Shown: piece by piece, positions 9,780 through 18,175 of the stretch
How positions within the stretch are numbered: position 1 is the stretch's first letter
Layout: each line of letters begins with the position of its first letter
Assembly: GCA_003225005.1 (NCBI GenBank)
Contig: QIAN01000379.1
Coordinates: 1-64,000 of the forward strand
DNA length: 64,000 bases
Direction of reading: 5' to 3'
Source of the DNA: Acidobacteriota bacterium
Lineage (GTDB): Bacteria; Acidobacteriota; Terriglobia; Terriglobales; Acidobacteriaceae
Notes under the pieces: model-generated
The model's database searches: none
What the model saw: only the letters and a program-made list of their open reading frames with translations
Told to the model about the DNA's origin: nothing
Position numbers and translations under genes: made by a program

Positions 9780-11591
9780 CTAGTTGCCCAGATTGCTGTT
9801 GACGATTGCGTTCGTCGCACCCGCGCTGGGGAAATTCGACGCGCCGAAGCGTGCTAACCGCGGATAAAACGGAGTGACCTCGAACGGCATTTTGTCGCGG
9901 GCCGAGGTGATTGTGACCGGAGCCGTCTTCACCATTTCCGCCTTGTCGTTCCAGGGGTTGACCTTCACGCGACCGCCCAGAGGCAGGGCTGCGATCTGGT
10001 CCAGCTTGTTCATATCGAGGGCAGGTCCTCCGCTCGCAAGACTCGACAGGCGGGTCACGCTGCCATTTTCGGCAAGCGTGTTTCCCAGATGCGGGGTCAA
10101 TAACGCGCTGAGCTGCGGAGCCCGCGTCTGCAGCGCCTTGAGGAACAACCCTACAGTGTCCAGCTTTTGTGCATAGGGCGAGCTTTTCAGCAAATCCACG
10201 GCTTTCTTGTCAGCCGCGGCTTCTTCTTCCGGAATGTGCTTGAAGCCCAGGTTCTGATAGGTGGACTCGTCGGAGAACAGCATCCGATCGTTGAACGCGA
10301 ACTTGCTGCCCAGGTTGTGTCCGAGCACAATGTGCGCCAGTTCATGGGAAAGCACAGCCGCAAGGCTGGCCTCGTCGGGAAGCACATCAACCAGCCCGCG
10401 GCTGATGACGATGGTATTTCCCACGCTGAAGGTTTCGAGCGGCGCCGTCAGCAGCACGCGCGTGCGCACCGGCCGCGGCAGGTCGATGTTGTTCGTGACC
10501 AGCAGGTTGTTCACCACGGTCATCAGGATTTTATCGAGATCCCCCGCCGGAGCCAGTAATCCAGCCCGGGTGAGGCGCTCGACTACGTTGTCTTCCGCCT
10601 GCTGCTGCCATTCACGCTCGGCCTGCAGCGGAGAAGCATCTTGCGCCGCTGGGCTGTCATCTTTCACGCTGTCCTCCACGCGGATCTGCGTGAGTTCGTC
10701 ATCCTTGTCGCTTTTCTTGAGGTCATAGCCCCAGATGCGGGTCTGGGCTTTGAAGGCGATCTTGTTCTTCGCGCCAGCGCTGAAGTCGCCTTCTTCGCTG
10801 TAAATGTAGGACGGCACCCAATAACCCGGGATCAGGTTCAACCGCCAACTATCCATGTGGAAGAAGTAGGAGTTCCTCGGAGCGGGAGCATAGGTCCCGT
10901 TAAGCCGAACGATGTTGAAGTCCTGGTCCTCCACCCAGACCCGGCCCAGGAAGCGGCCCCGGCCAGAATTCTTTTTGGGCGTCACGTCGAAAACCAGGCA
11001 ACGCACATCGCCAAGGAATTCGCGGTGAATGTAGTGGAATTCGTAGTGCTCCCGGTCAAAGTCCGCCCGGTCGGCATACACCATCCAGGAAAAGCCCATG
11101 GGCTGATACTGAACCTTGAACAGCTTCTGGAAGCCGCCCATCAGGCGGGTCCGCATGCCTTTGTCCTGCTGTTTCAGGTAGTCCTTGCGATCCACGGACT
11201 CGCCCATATCCATGCGCCCGAGAAAGTAGTGGTCTCCGCTGGGCACCGAGCCGAGTTGCGCGTCGGCTACCAGGTCCTGCAGGTATGTCTCCACCACGGG
11301 CGTACGGTTAGCGAGTGTCTTCACCAGCCCGTGTTCGCGCTCAATGAAGCGATCGACCACCTGATCCATGGTTGTAGGCTGGGGCAACGCCGAGACCGCT
11401 GACGCCGGAGCCTGCTCAGTTTGCGGCGAAGTCGCCGGTTGCGAAGCTTGCCCGGACGATGCCGGTTGCGCCGTCTGTATGGCGGCGGGTGTGGCCGCCG
11501 GCGAAGACGGTTGAGAATCCGCCGGTCGCTGTGCGGCTGCGCTCAACGAAGCCAGCAAGCAGGTCGTGAACATCCAATTCCAAGTGCGCAT
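9780..11591 (-). CDS. Exported M48-family metalloprotease with N-terminal lipoprotein-fold domain
   Basis: A 603-residue protein starting at the ATG at 11591 (GGAG upstream), with a signal peptide MRTWNWMFTTCLLASLSAAA and a Pro/Ala/Gln/Ser-rich spacer. Residues about 90-320 resemble a LolA-like outer-membrane lipoprotein fold (FHMDSWRLNLIPGYWVPSYIYSEE). The C-terminal part has the zinc motif HELAHIVLGH and a third-ligand region EEEAAADKKAVDLL, typical of M48 peptidases. The substrate is unknown; a role in envelope protein turnover is likely. It lies 113 bases downstream of the TonB-family gene on the same strand and ends at a hairpin terminator, so the two probably form a transcription unit. 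Confidence 0.88.
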   Translation of the reverse strand: MRTWNWMFTTCLLASLSAAAQRPADSQPSSPAATPAAIQTAQPASSGQASQPATSPQTEQAPASAVSALPQPTTMDQVVDRFIEREHGLVKTLANRTPVVETYLQDLVADAQLGSVPSGDHYFLGRMDMGESVDRKDYLKQQDKGMRTRLMGGFQKLFKVQYQPMGFSWMVYADRADFDREHYEFHYIHREFLGDVRCLVFDVTPKKNSGRGRFLGRVWVEDQDFNIVRLNGTYAPAPRNSYFFHMDSWRLNLIPGYWVPSYIYSEEGDFSAGAKNKIAFKAQTRIWGYDLKKSDKDDELTQIRVEDSVKDDSPAAQDASPLQAEREWQQQAEDNVVERLTRAGLLAPAGDLDKILMTVVNNLLVTNNIDLPRPVRTRVLLTAPLETFSVGNTIVISRGLVDVLPDEASLAAVLSHELAHIVLGHNLGSKFAFNDRMLFSDESTYQNLGFKHIPEEEAAADKKAVDLLKSSPYAQKLDTVGLFLKALQTRAPQLSALLTPHLGNTLAENGSVTRLSSLASGGPALDMNKLDQIAALPLGGRVKVNPWNDKAEMVKTAPVTITSARDKMPFEVTPFYPRLARFGASNFPSAGATNAIVNSNLGN

Positions 11592-11704
11592 GACTCTTAT
11601 CTCCAAGTTTCTGTGCCAAGTCTCGTAGCTCTTCAGTGCCGCTACACCAACTCCTAAATTCAATGCCGCAAAGCAAAACTCTTCACGTGTCCATCGCCTC
11701 ATCA

Positions 11705-12742
11705 CTACGCGATTTGAAAGACCACGTGCACCACGGCCGTGGAATCCACTACCTGGCCGTTGCGCAGAGCCGGCTTGAATCGCATCTTATTGGCGGCTGC
11801 AACAGCAGCTTCGTCCAACCCATGCCCCAGACCGCGCACAACGCGATTCACGTGCAATCGTCCGTTTGCCCCGAACATCACTTCGAGCAGAACTTCTCCC
11901 TGAAGCTTCAGACTGCGAGCTTCGTCGGTATAAACCGGGTTCGGCTTGAAGGTGATCTCCACGGGATTGGTCGGAGGACCTTGGTCGGCCTGCTGTAGTT
12001 TTGGTCCGTTGTGCGCCACCTGCTCCGATCCAAAACCACCCGTCTGTACTGCGGTGCCCCGGCCGCCGCTGCGGCCGTCCCCCATCCCACCGGTTGCGAT
12101 TCCATTGCCAAAGTCAGCGCTGGCTACGGTTCCCTTAGCACCTTTGGCGCCACCAGATCCATTTCCCTGACCGGGACCAACCGGCATATCGAAACCACCC
12201 GCAGTTGCCGCCCACAGTTTCGCGCCCTGTTTTCCTGTCCCCTTAAGGCCGTTGGGATCACCGAATCCTCCGGTCTGCACCTTCTGTACCGCGGCATTCA
12301 CAGTTGGCGTAGCTGAACTGCCGCTGAAATCTCCGGTATGCACCAGTTGAGGTTGAGGTCGCGCTCCCCCCACCGCCATTTTCAAAGTCGGAGGAGCAAA
12401 CTGATTGATGACTACTTTGGGAACCTCTATCGGCTCGAGACTTACCGTATGACGCACTTGGCGCGGAATCGTCAGCTTGGGCCTTTCGAACACCGGCGCT
12501 GGAGGAAGCAGCTTGGCCTTCAGGCGCTTCATTTTTACGGGCGCAGGCTCGGGCCTCATGGCAGGGAGTGGGATCAGCTGGGTAACGTGGTATTGCTTCA
12601 ACTCAAGCCTTTCTGTCGTAAGCAGCCCGAGGTTCATCACAATCAGAATCATGAACGCAACAAAACCGTAGCTCGCGGCCAGCGCGCGCCGGTCGATGTT
12701 CCGCTCGGGCAGAATTCCTAGTTGAAAACCACGTTCAAACAT
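11705..12742 (-). CDS. TonB-family energy transducer protein
   Basis: A 345-residue inner-membrane-anchored protein. It has a short cytoplasmic N-terminus, one membrane segment (AASYGFVAFMILIVMNLGLL), a proline-rich stretch (PLPAMRPEPAPVKMKRL), a long Gly-rich periplasmic spacer of about 140 residues, and a C-terminal TonB domain (PNPVYTDEARSLKLQGEVLLEVMF ... RVVRGLGHGLDEAAVAAANKMRFKPA). TonB_C domains pass ExbBD energy to outer-membrane receptors, but in acidobacteria many lone copies lack exbBD neighbours, as here. The glycine-rich rather than proline-rich spacer is atypical. The start at 12742 is chosen because the upstream extension looks non-coding. Confidence 0.87.
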   Translation of the reverse strand: MFERGFQLGILPERNIDRRALAASYGFVAFMILIVMNLGLLTTERLELKQYHVTQLIPLPAMRPEPAPVKMKRLKAKLLPPAPVFERPKLTIPRQVRHTVSLEPIEVPKVVINQFAPPTLKMAVGGARPQPQLVHTGDFSGSSATPTVNAAVQKVQTGGFGDPNGLKGTGKQGAKLWAATAGGFDMPVGPGQGNGSGGAKGAKGTVASADFGNGIATGGMGDGRSGGRGTAVQTGGFGSEQVAHNGPKLQQADQGPPTNPVEITFKPNPVYTDEARSLKLQGEVLLEVMFGANGRLHVNRVVRGLGHGLDEAAVAAANKMRFKPALRNGQVVDSTAVVHVVFQIA

Positions 12743-13087
12743 AGCAATCCGTTCCACTCCATGGGGACCCGGCCGAGGGAGAGAACCGGGATCTGGAGTT
12801 TTCAAGTTACGGGAGAAAGGACAGTGGGTAAACGTGTCCACGGCTCTTGACCTTAGGTAACCAGGCAGGAGGTTTGTCCGGGGGAACGTCCGAGAAGGGG
12901 CCTAAGGACGGGCGTTCCAGCCTAGGAACTCGGCAACAGACAGAGGAACAGGGCAAAAACCTAAACCGCCCAAAGCACACGAACGAACGAGAACAGGAAC
13001 GAACGACGACACCGTCGAGATTGCTGTTGTCGGCGATCTCTGCGGCTTTTCTCAGCCCACTCTGCGATCAAATGCTCTTCCGAAGTG
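12743..13087. other. Non-coding gap with inverted-repeat words
   Basis: No convincing gene. It holds an interrupted inverted repeat (GGAACGTCC at 12883 and GGGCGTTCC at 12910) and a CTCTGCGGCTTTTCTCAG word at 13038 that recurs, in inverted form, near 14528 on the other side of the amino-acid permease gene. The TonB-gene promoter should lie here but has no clear consensus. Confidence 0.4.
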
Positions 13088-14494
13088 CTACAAAGAGGCT
13101 GACGCCCGTTGGCGCCGTGAGGAAAAATAAACAAAGAAAGGGATCCCAGCCAGAATCACCAGCAATCCGTACGCTGAATTTGGCCAATTGTTTTTGAAAG
13201 TGTAAAGAAGAAGAGCGGTCGCGACCGTAACAAATAAGGCCGGCACGAAAGGATATCCCCACATGCGGTAGGGCCGGGGTGCGTCCGGTTCGCGGCTCCG
13301 GAAGACAAAAACGGTGCTCCCGGCGATCATGTAGAAAAGCCATTCCGCAAAGATGGCGAGCGAAAAGAGTTGGCGGAAATTCGCCCCCAAAAGCAGCAGT
13401 GCGATGGAGAGAATTGCCTGGACTGCAATGGCCACGGAAGGCGTGCGAAAGCGCGGATGCACCTCGGCCAGCGCGGGGAAAAGATATCCGTCGCGGGCCA
13501 CCGCAAACGGAACGCGGGCCCCACTCATAATCGTTCCATTCAGCGTAACCAGCATCGAGATGGCCATGCCCGCCGACACAATGCTGGCGCCCATGCGGCC
13601 GAGTACGTGAGCCACTGCATCGGACGCTGGCCGCTGGGAGGCGGCAATGGCATCCGCCGGCAGAACATATTGCACCGCCGCATTCACCAGCACATACAGG
13701 AGGCCAACCGTGGCCACGCCGGCAATCAGCGCGATGGGAATGTTTCGCTCCGGCTGCTTCACTTCGCCCGCGACCATGTTGAGATCGTTCCAGCCGTCAT
13801 AGGCCCACAGAGCCGCGACCAGCGCCGCCATGAAGCCGGTCACGCTGCCTTTTGCTCCGCTGAAGCTACCTGCGAAATTTGCCCAGCCTCCACCCACCGC
13901 ACCCCCTCCGCCGAAACAGATCGCGACAATCCCAACAATGATGGCGATTTTCAGCACCGTGAACACCAGTTGAAATTCGCCAGCTTTCTTAACTCCGATG
14001 TAGTTCAACATGGAGATGAGGATGGCGGCGGCAATGGCGACGACCTGTCCCCAGGTCAGCGCAAAGGGAGCAGCGATGATATTGGCGGAGAAAAATGAAA
14101 ACGCAGAAAACGTGCCCAGAATGCGCACCAGCCCGGTCACGACGGTTGCGATGGAGGCGGGCTTGGCGATGACAAACCAAGTCCAGGCATAGAGGAAGCC
14201 GCTCAGCGGGCCGTACGCATCCCGAACGTAAACATATTCGCCGCCAGCTTGCGGCTTCATCGCGCCCAGTTCGGCGTAGGTCAGCGCGCCAAAAAACGAA
14301 AGCAGGCCGCCCACCACCCAGGCCAGATACACCAGCTTGGCCGAACCCACCGCCTGCATCATCTCGGCCGGGACGAGAAATATCCCACTGCCAATGATTG
14401 TCCCTACCACCACCGCCGAGGCATGGCTGACGCCCAGGTCGCGCGCGAGTTCACGACGCAGGGATGGGCTCACGGTTTGTGTTGGCGCCGACAC
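13088..14494 (-). CDS. APC-superfamily amino acid permease
   Basis: A 12-segment inner-membrane transporter of about 468 residues from a GTG at 14494. The frame is open to 14569, but that extension covers a repeat-like word and looks non-coding. Family marks are the first-helix motif GTIIGSGIFLVPAEM, PQAGGEYVYVRDAYGPLSGFLYAWTW, an unwound helix-6 region ALWAYDGWNDLN and the loop GEVKQPERNIP, all as in LAT/YfnA-type amino acid carriers that work as proton symporters or exchangers. The amino acid cannot be named. It follows the SSS symporter gene on the same strand and may be read with it. The start codon is uncertain. Confidence 0.88.
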   Translation of the reverse strand: MSAPTQTVSPSLRRELARDLGVSHASAVVVGTIIGSGIFLVPAEMMQAVGSAKLVYLAWVVGGLLSFFGALTYAELGAMKPQAGGEYVYVRDAYGPLSGFLYAWTWFVIAKPASIATVVTGLVRILGTFSAFSFFSANIIAAPFALTWGQVVAIAAAILISMLNYIGVKKAGEFQLVFTVLKIAIIVGIVAICFGGGGAVGGGWANFAGSFSGAKGSVTGFMAALVAALWAYDGWNDLNMVAGEVKQPERNIPIALIAGVATVGLLYVLVNAAVQYVLPADAIAASQRPASDAVAHVLGRMGASIVSAGMAISMLVTLNGTIMSGARVPFAVARDGYLFPALAEVHPRFRTPSVAIAVQAILSIALLLLGANFRQLFSLAIFAEWLFYMIAGSTVFVFRSREPDAPRPYRMWGYPFVPALFVTVATALLLYTFKNNWPNSAYGLLVILAGIPFFVYFSSRRQRASASL

Positions 14495-14612
14495 GGACGG
14501 TGGTCGAGTATACGCGAAAAGTGTGGATCGCAGAGAAAAGCCGCTGAGTTCGCCGAGCCAAGTGAGCATGTCTCAGCGGCCTCGGCGGAGGTTCGTCGCC
14601 TCCTCTCGGATT

Positions 14613-16058
14613 TTAAGATCCTGGCACGGTCGTCTTTACCCCAAGGCTGGCCGCATAGCCCACGCCAAATGTCACCACGGTGCCGATCAAGACCCACCAA
14701 GTCCAGGGCACGGCGGTAAACCACCACAGATAGATTTCCACCACGAATCCGGAGAGCATTCCAATCGCTGCACCATAGGGATTAGCGCGCCCCGTCAGCA
14801 CGCCCAGCAAGAACACGCCCAGCAGAGCGCCGTAGGCCACGGATGCAACCTGAAGTCCAACTTCCACTACTCGTCCAACCTTATGCAAGGCAAGCACCGC
14901 AAGTCCAAACAGCAGGAGCGCCCAGAACAAGGTCGACAGTCGCGACAGACTCATGCGCGTGCGTTCATCGGTGTGGGGGCGGAAGTGCACGTAAAAATCC
15001 ATGATCGAGCTGGATGAAAGCGAATTCAGCGCGGCGCTCAGATTCGACATCGCCGCTGCCAGAATGGCCGCAATCAGCAGACCCGAGATTCCGTGTGGCA
15101 TCTGGGTGACAATGAACGTGGGATAAATGCGGTCCGCGCGGCCAAAATTGGTGGACGGCACGTGGTAGAAGGCCCAAAGCATAATGCCCAGAATCAGAAA
15201 CAGGGCAAACTGAAACATGATGGCAACGCCGCTCGAAAGCAGTGCCGTCACGGACTGCTTCTGGCTGCGCGCCGCCAGCAAGCGCTGCACGATAAGCTGG
15301 TCGGTGCCGTGGCTGGCCGTGGTCAGAAACGCTCCTCCCGCAATGCCGGCCCAAAATGTGTACGGCATCCAGAAGTTGGGAGTGAAGTCGAAGACCCGCA
15401 GCTTACCCGCTTCAGTGGCGGCCGCATGAATTGCCGGCCACCCGCCGGGCACGAGATCGAGGATTGTCACCAGCCCCACCACGGTCCCGCCGACATAGAT
15501 CACGGTCTGAATCACGTCGGTCCAGATGACCGCGGCCAGGCCACCTTCGAATGTGTAGATCAGCGTCAATGCCGTGATGATCGCAATCGATCGTATCTCG
15601 CCGGTCCCCAACGCAATGGCAACGACAATCGACACCGCATACACGCGCACGCCCTCGGCTGCAGCACGCGTGAGCAGGAATAGCCCGGCGGTGAGCGACC
15701 GCATGCCCCGCCCGAAACGGCGTTCGATCAGCTCATATGCCGTGTAGAGATCACCGCGAAAATAATGAGGCAGCAGAACGAAGCTGATAATCACCCGCCC
15801 CACCACGTATCCCATCACGACTTGAAGAAAAGTAAGATTGGTATCGTAGGCCAGCCCGGGAATGCTGATGATGGTGAGCGTACTGGTTTCCGCCGCCACG
15901 ATCGAAAGCGCAATCGCCCACCACGGAATATCTCGCCCTGCAAGAAAATAGTCGCGAAGCGTCCGCTGTTTTTTGCGGAAGCGCAGGCCGAATAGTGTGA
16001 TTCCGATCAAATATAAAGCGATGATGGCGAAATCGAGCTTATTCAGGCCCATGGGCAT
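14613..16058 (-). CDS. Sodium:solute symporter (SSS family)
   Basis: A 481-residue membrane protein with about 13 hydrophobic segments. It has the SSS-family opening (FAIIALYLIGITLFGLRF ... TLRDYFLAGRDIPWWAIALSIVAAETSTLT) and the sodium-site serine region in helix 8 (AAILAAAMSNLSAALNSLSSSS). Such carriers take up sugars, sialic acid, amino acids or myo-inositol with sodium. It is divergent from a BadF-type N-acetylhexosamine-like kinase gene at 16434, which suggests uptake and phosphorylation of the same amino sugar. That pairing is inference from context. No other sugar-pathway gene is nearby. Confidence 0.9.
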   Translation of the reverse strand: MPMGLNKLDFAIIALYLIGITLFGLRFRKKQRTLRDYFLAGRDIPWWAIALSIVAAETSTLTIISIPGLAYDTNLTFLQVVMGYVVGRVIISFVLLPHYFRGDLYTAYELIERRFGRGMRSLTAGLFLLTRAAAEGVRVYAVSIVVAIALGTGEIRSIAIITALTLIYTFEGGLAAVIWTDVIQTVIYVGGTVVGLVTILDLVPGGWPAIHAAATEAGKLRVFDFTPNFWMPYTFWAGIAGGAFLTTASHGTDQLIVQRLLAARSQKQSVTALLSSGVAIMFQFALFLILGIMLWAFYHVPSTNFGRADRIYPTFIVTQMPHGISGLLIAAILAAAMSNLSAALNSLSSSSIMDFYVHFRPHTDERTRMSLSRLSTLFWALLLFGLAVLALHKVGRVVEVGLQVASVAYGALLGVFLLGVLTGRANPYGAAIGMLSGFVVEIYLWWFTAVPWTWWVLIGTVVTFGVGYAASLGVKTTVPGS

Positions 16059-16433
16059 TCAAATGGGACAGCTAAGAAAGCAAAGAACACGCACTAGAGA
16101 TTAAAAAAAGACTCGTATCCGGGCATGCCCTCCGGCATGCCGCAAATGCTGCGCTGAAACCCCGGTTTTAGCCGCTGACGGCAGCTCACCGGTTTCGACC
16201 GCTCCACCACCTTCCTCATGCGGTTGGCGTGTCCATTATGACGGCAATCACGATCTGCCGCGAGTGAGACTCTGTGAACCCCGGCTCCACGCCAAGGCGT
16301 CCCGGACTCAAGCTCGCTCGGAAAAAGATGAAGACAAGGCGAACCTGCTTGATAAACATTCCGCTCGCGGCGATCAAAATCGGCCGCACATTGCTGTGAC
16401 AGGGCTGTGACAGGCCTGTGATAGAACTAACCC
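16059..16433. other. Divergent control region between symporter and kinase
   Basis: Non-coding by content. It contains a GCATGCC-ctcc-GGCATGC inverted repeat at about 16123-16141 and, at its right end, three tandem 11-bp repeats listed separately. It must hold the promoters of both flanking genes, but I could not fix a -35/-10 pair. Confidence 0.45.
16393..16424 (+). promoter_or_regulatory. Three tandem 11-bp repeats, each a small palindrome
   Basis: GCTGTGACAGG is repeated exactly at 16393 and 16404, then as CCTGTGATAGA at 16415. The core CTGT-G-ACAG is a 9-bp palindrome with an odd centre. An 11-bp period puts every copy on nearly the same face of the helix. The array ends about 10 bases before the GTG of the kinase gene, where a bound protein would block transcription or initiation. 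An operator function is inference. Confidence 0.5.
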
Positions 16434-17408
16434 GTGGCGTTCTACCTCGGCATTGATGGCGGCGGTAGCAAGACAGCATGCGCGGTGGGCGACGAATCCC
16501 ATCTGATCGCCACGGTAACCGCAGGGCCAAGCAACATCGTTCGCGTGGGAGAGACCGCGGCTCGCGAGTCGTTACATCAGGCGGTGGGTCAAGCCTGCGC
16601 TGCCGCCGGAATCACCACTCAGCAAATAAGGCGCATTTGTGTGGGTGCCGCGGGTGCCGGACGCCCTGAGACCGCGAGCATGGTTCACAAAATCCTGGCG
16701 GAGATTCTTCAAGGAGAAATCGATGTCGTGGGCGACGGCCCCATTGCGCTCGAAGCCGCTTTCGGCGCCGGACCAGGGGTCATCGTGATTGCCGGCACAG
16801 GCTCCATTTCGTATGGCCGCGACGCGAATGGAAAAACGGCACGTGCAGGTGGCTGGGGCTTTGCCGTTTCCGACGAAGGATCGGCTCATTGGATTGGTCG
16901 CGCCGCCATCGCCGCGCTGCTGCGTGCAAACGGCAGCGAGGCCGGTATCGAAAGCAACTCTGTTCTATGGTCCGTGATCACAAAGGTTTGGAACGTCTCC
17001 CCCTTCGAAAAGCTCGTCCGAATCGCGAACGCTTCTCCGCCCGCCGATTTCTCGGCCATTTTCCCCGCTGTACTCACCTCCGCCGAGCAAGGCGACCGGA
17101 CGTCCGAGGGAATACTCGAACACGCCGGGAGGGAACTGGCAGAACTGGCGGCCCGCGTGATCCATCGCCTTTTTCCTCAACGCGAGCCCGCCCGCACAAC
17201 CTCTGGTCAATCGCCTGATGCGGAACATACTGTCCCGGTGGCGCTGGCCGGGGGCGTCTTTCGTCACGCTGCAGTGGTGCGACAAACTTTTTACAATGAA
17301 GTTCGCAATCGATGTCCTGAGGCGGCGCTGAATCCGCAAGTCGTGGATCCGGTCCTAGGCGCACTGCAGTTGGCGCGAAGAGACGAGAAACACGCAACAC
17401 TCGAATGA
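16434..17408 (+). CDS. BadF/BadG/BcrA-type ATPase, probable N-acetylglucosamine-like kinase
   Basis: A 324-residue ASKHA-fold kinase. The phosphate-1 loop is YLGIDGGGSKTACAV at residue 4, phosphate-2 is VIVIAGTGSISYG near 120, followed by GGWGFAVSDEGSAHWIGR, and the adenosine loop is ALAGGVFRHA near 280. This pattern matches the BadF family members that phosphorylate N-acetylglucosamine or related hexosamines. The GTG at 16434 is used, without a good ribosome site. The divergent sodium symporter gene suggests a linked uptake route. The stop overlaps the next gene by four bases (ATGA), implying translational coupling. The exact substrate is not shown. Confidence 0.85.
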   Translation: MAFYLGIDGGGSKTACAVGDESHLIATVTAGPSNIVRVGETAARESLHQAVGQACAAAGITTQQIRRICVGAAGAGRPETASMVHKILAEILQGEIDVVGDGPIALEAAFGAGPGVIVIAGTGSISYGRDANGKTARAGGWGFAVSDEGSAHWIGRAAIAALLRANGSEAGIESNSVLWSVITKVWNVSPFEKLVRIANASPPADFSAIFPAVLTSAEQGDRTSEGILEHAGRELAELAARVIHRLFPQREPARTTSGQSPDAEHTVPVALAGGVFRHAAVVRQTFYNEVRNRCPEAALNPQVVDPVLGALQLARRDEKHATLE

Positions 17409-18175
17409 AAAACACGGCACCCGAGCCCGAAATGCAATTGTCCGTCGACGGCTCCCGCCGTGAGGACAAGACGCAAGGTCTCATCGCGAAAGACAAAGAA
17501 AGCGATCTGGAACAGGCGGCCGACCCGACTCTTACAGAAGACCTTGCGCTGGCTCTTCTTGCTCGCAATACCTTGTCAGTCGAAGCCATCGAGGAACTTA
17601 GCAAGAATCGGAGTCTCTCGAGTGCCCGTAAGGTGCGGGTTGGCATGGTCGTTCACCCGCGTACTCCACGTCGTATCTCCCTAAAGTTGCTCCGGCAATT
17701 GCATACTTTCGATCTCATGCGGGTTGCGCTTCTGCCTGTGATGTCAGGAGACTTGAAGCGTGCAGCCGCCGAACTGCTGGTTTCGCGTCTGGGATCGATC
17801 ACCCTGGGCGAGCGGATTTCGCTGGCCCGCCGGGCACCGGAAATCGTCGCAGCCGCTCTGCTGCTCGACAAGGAGCCCCGCGTTGTTCAGGCAGCGCTCG
17901 AAAACCCCCGGCTCAGCGAAGGCGCCATTGTCAAAGTGCTGGCAAGACCCGGAGCGACTACGGCCTTGGTCCAAGCGGTATGCCGCCACGGTAAATGGTC
18001 ACCGCGACACGAAATTCGCCTGGCCCTGCTGCGCCATCCGAAGACGCCGCACGATCATGCTCTTCGGTTGGCGCATTCCATGCCTCTAGCCCTGGTGCGC
18101 GACATTCTGCACGGCTCCCAGCTATCGGAGAAGTTGAAGAGCTGTCTGCGAAAGGAACTTGATTTGAAGGTCTAG
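17405..18175 (+). CDS. Conserved-looking helical-repeat protein, function unknown
   Basis: 256 residues with no signal peptide or membrane segment. The first 50 residues are charged and probably disordered. The rest is a string of short amphipathic helices (AAAELLVSRLGSITLGERISLARRAPEIVAAALLLDKEPRVVQAALENPRLSEGAIVKVLARP) resembling HEAT or leucine-rich-variant repeats. Such folds are protein-binding scaffolds. It overlaps the kinase gene by four bases and so is made with it, but nothing links the two functionally. Its stop overlaps by four bases the end of the opposing mscS-like gene. I do not recognise a characterised family. Confidence 0.7.
   Translation: MKNTAPEPEMQLSVDGSRREDKTQGLIAKDKESDLEQAADPTLTEDLALALLARNTLSVEAIEELSKNRSLSSARKVRVGMVVHPRTPRRISLKLLRQLHTFDLMRVALLPVMSGDLKRAAAELLVSRLGSITLGERISLARRAPEIVAAALLLDKEPRVVQAALENPRLSEGAIVKVLARPGATTALVQAVCRHGKWSPRHEIRLALLRHPKTPHDHALRLAHSMPLALVRDILHGSQLSEKLKSCLRKELDLKV

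Noticed and set aside
10641-11402. A 253-codon plus-strand frame
   Set aside because: It is antisense to the M48 protease gene, with no ribosome site or recognisable motif.
12847-13197. A 116-codon plus-strand frame
   Set aside because: It is Arg/Glu/Thr-rich without a ribosome site and runs into the antisense of the permease gene; the stretch looks intergenic.
16216-16530. A 104-codon minus-strand frame overlapping the kinase start
   Set aside because: It overlaps the well-supported kinase N-terminus and the repeat array and has no recognisable protein features.
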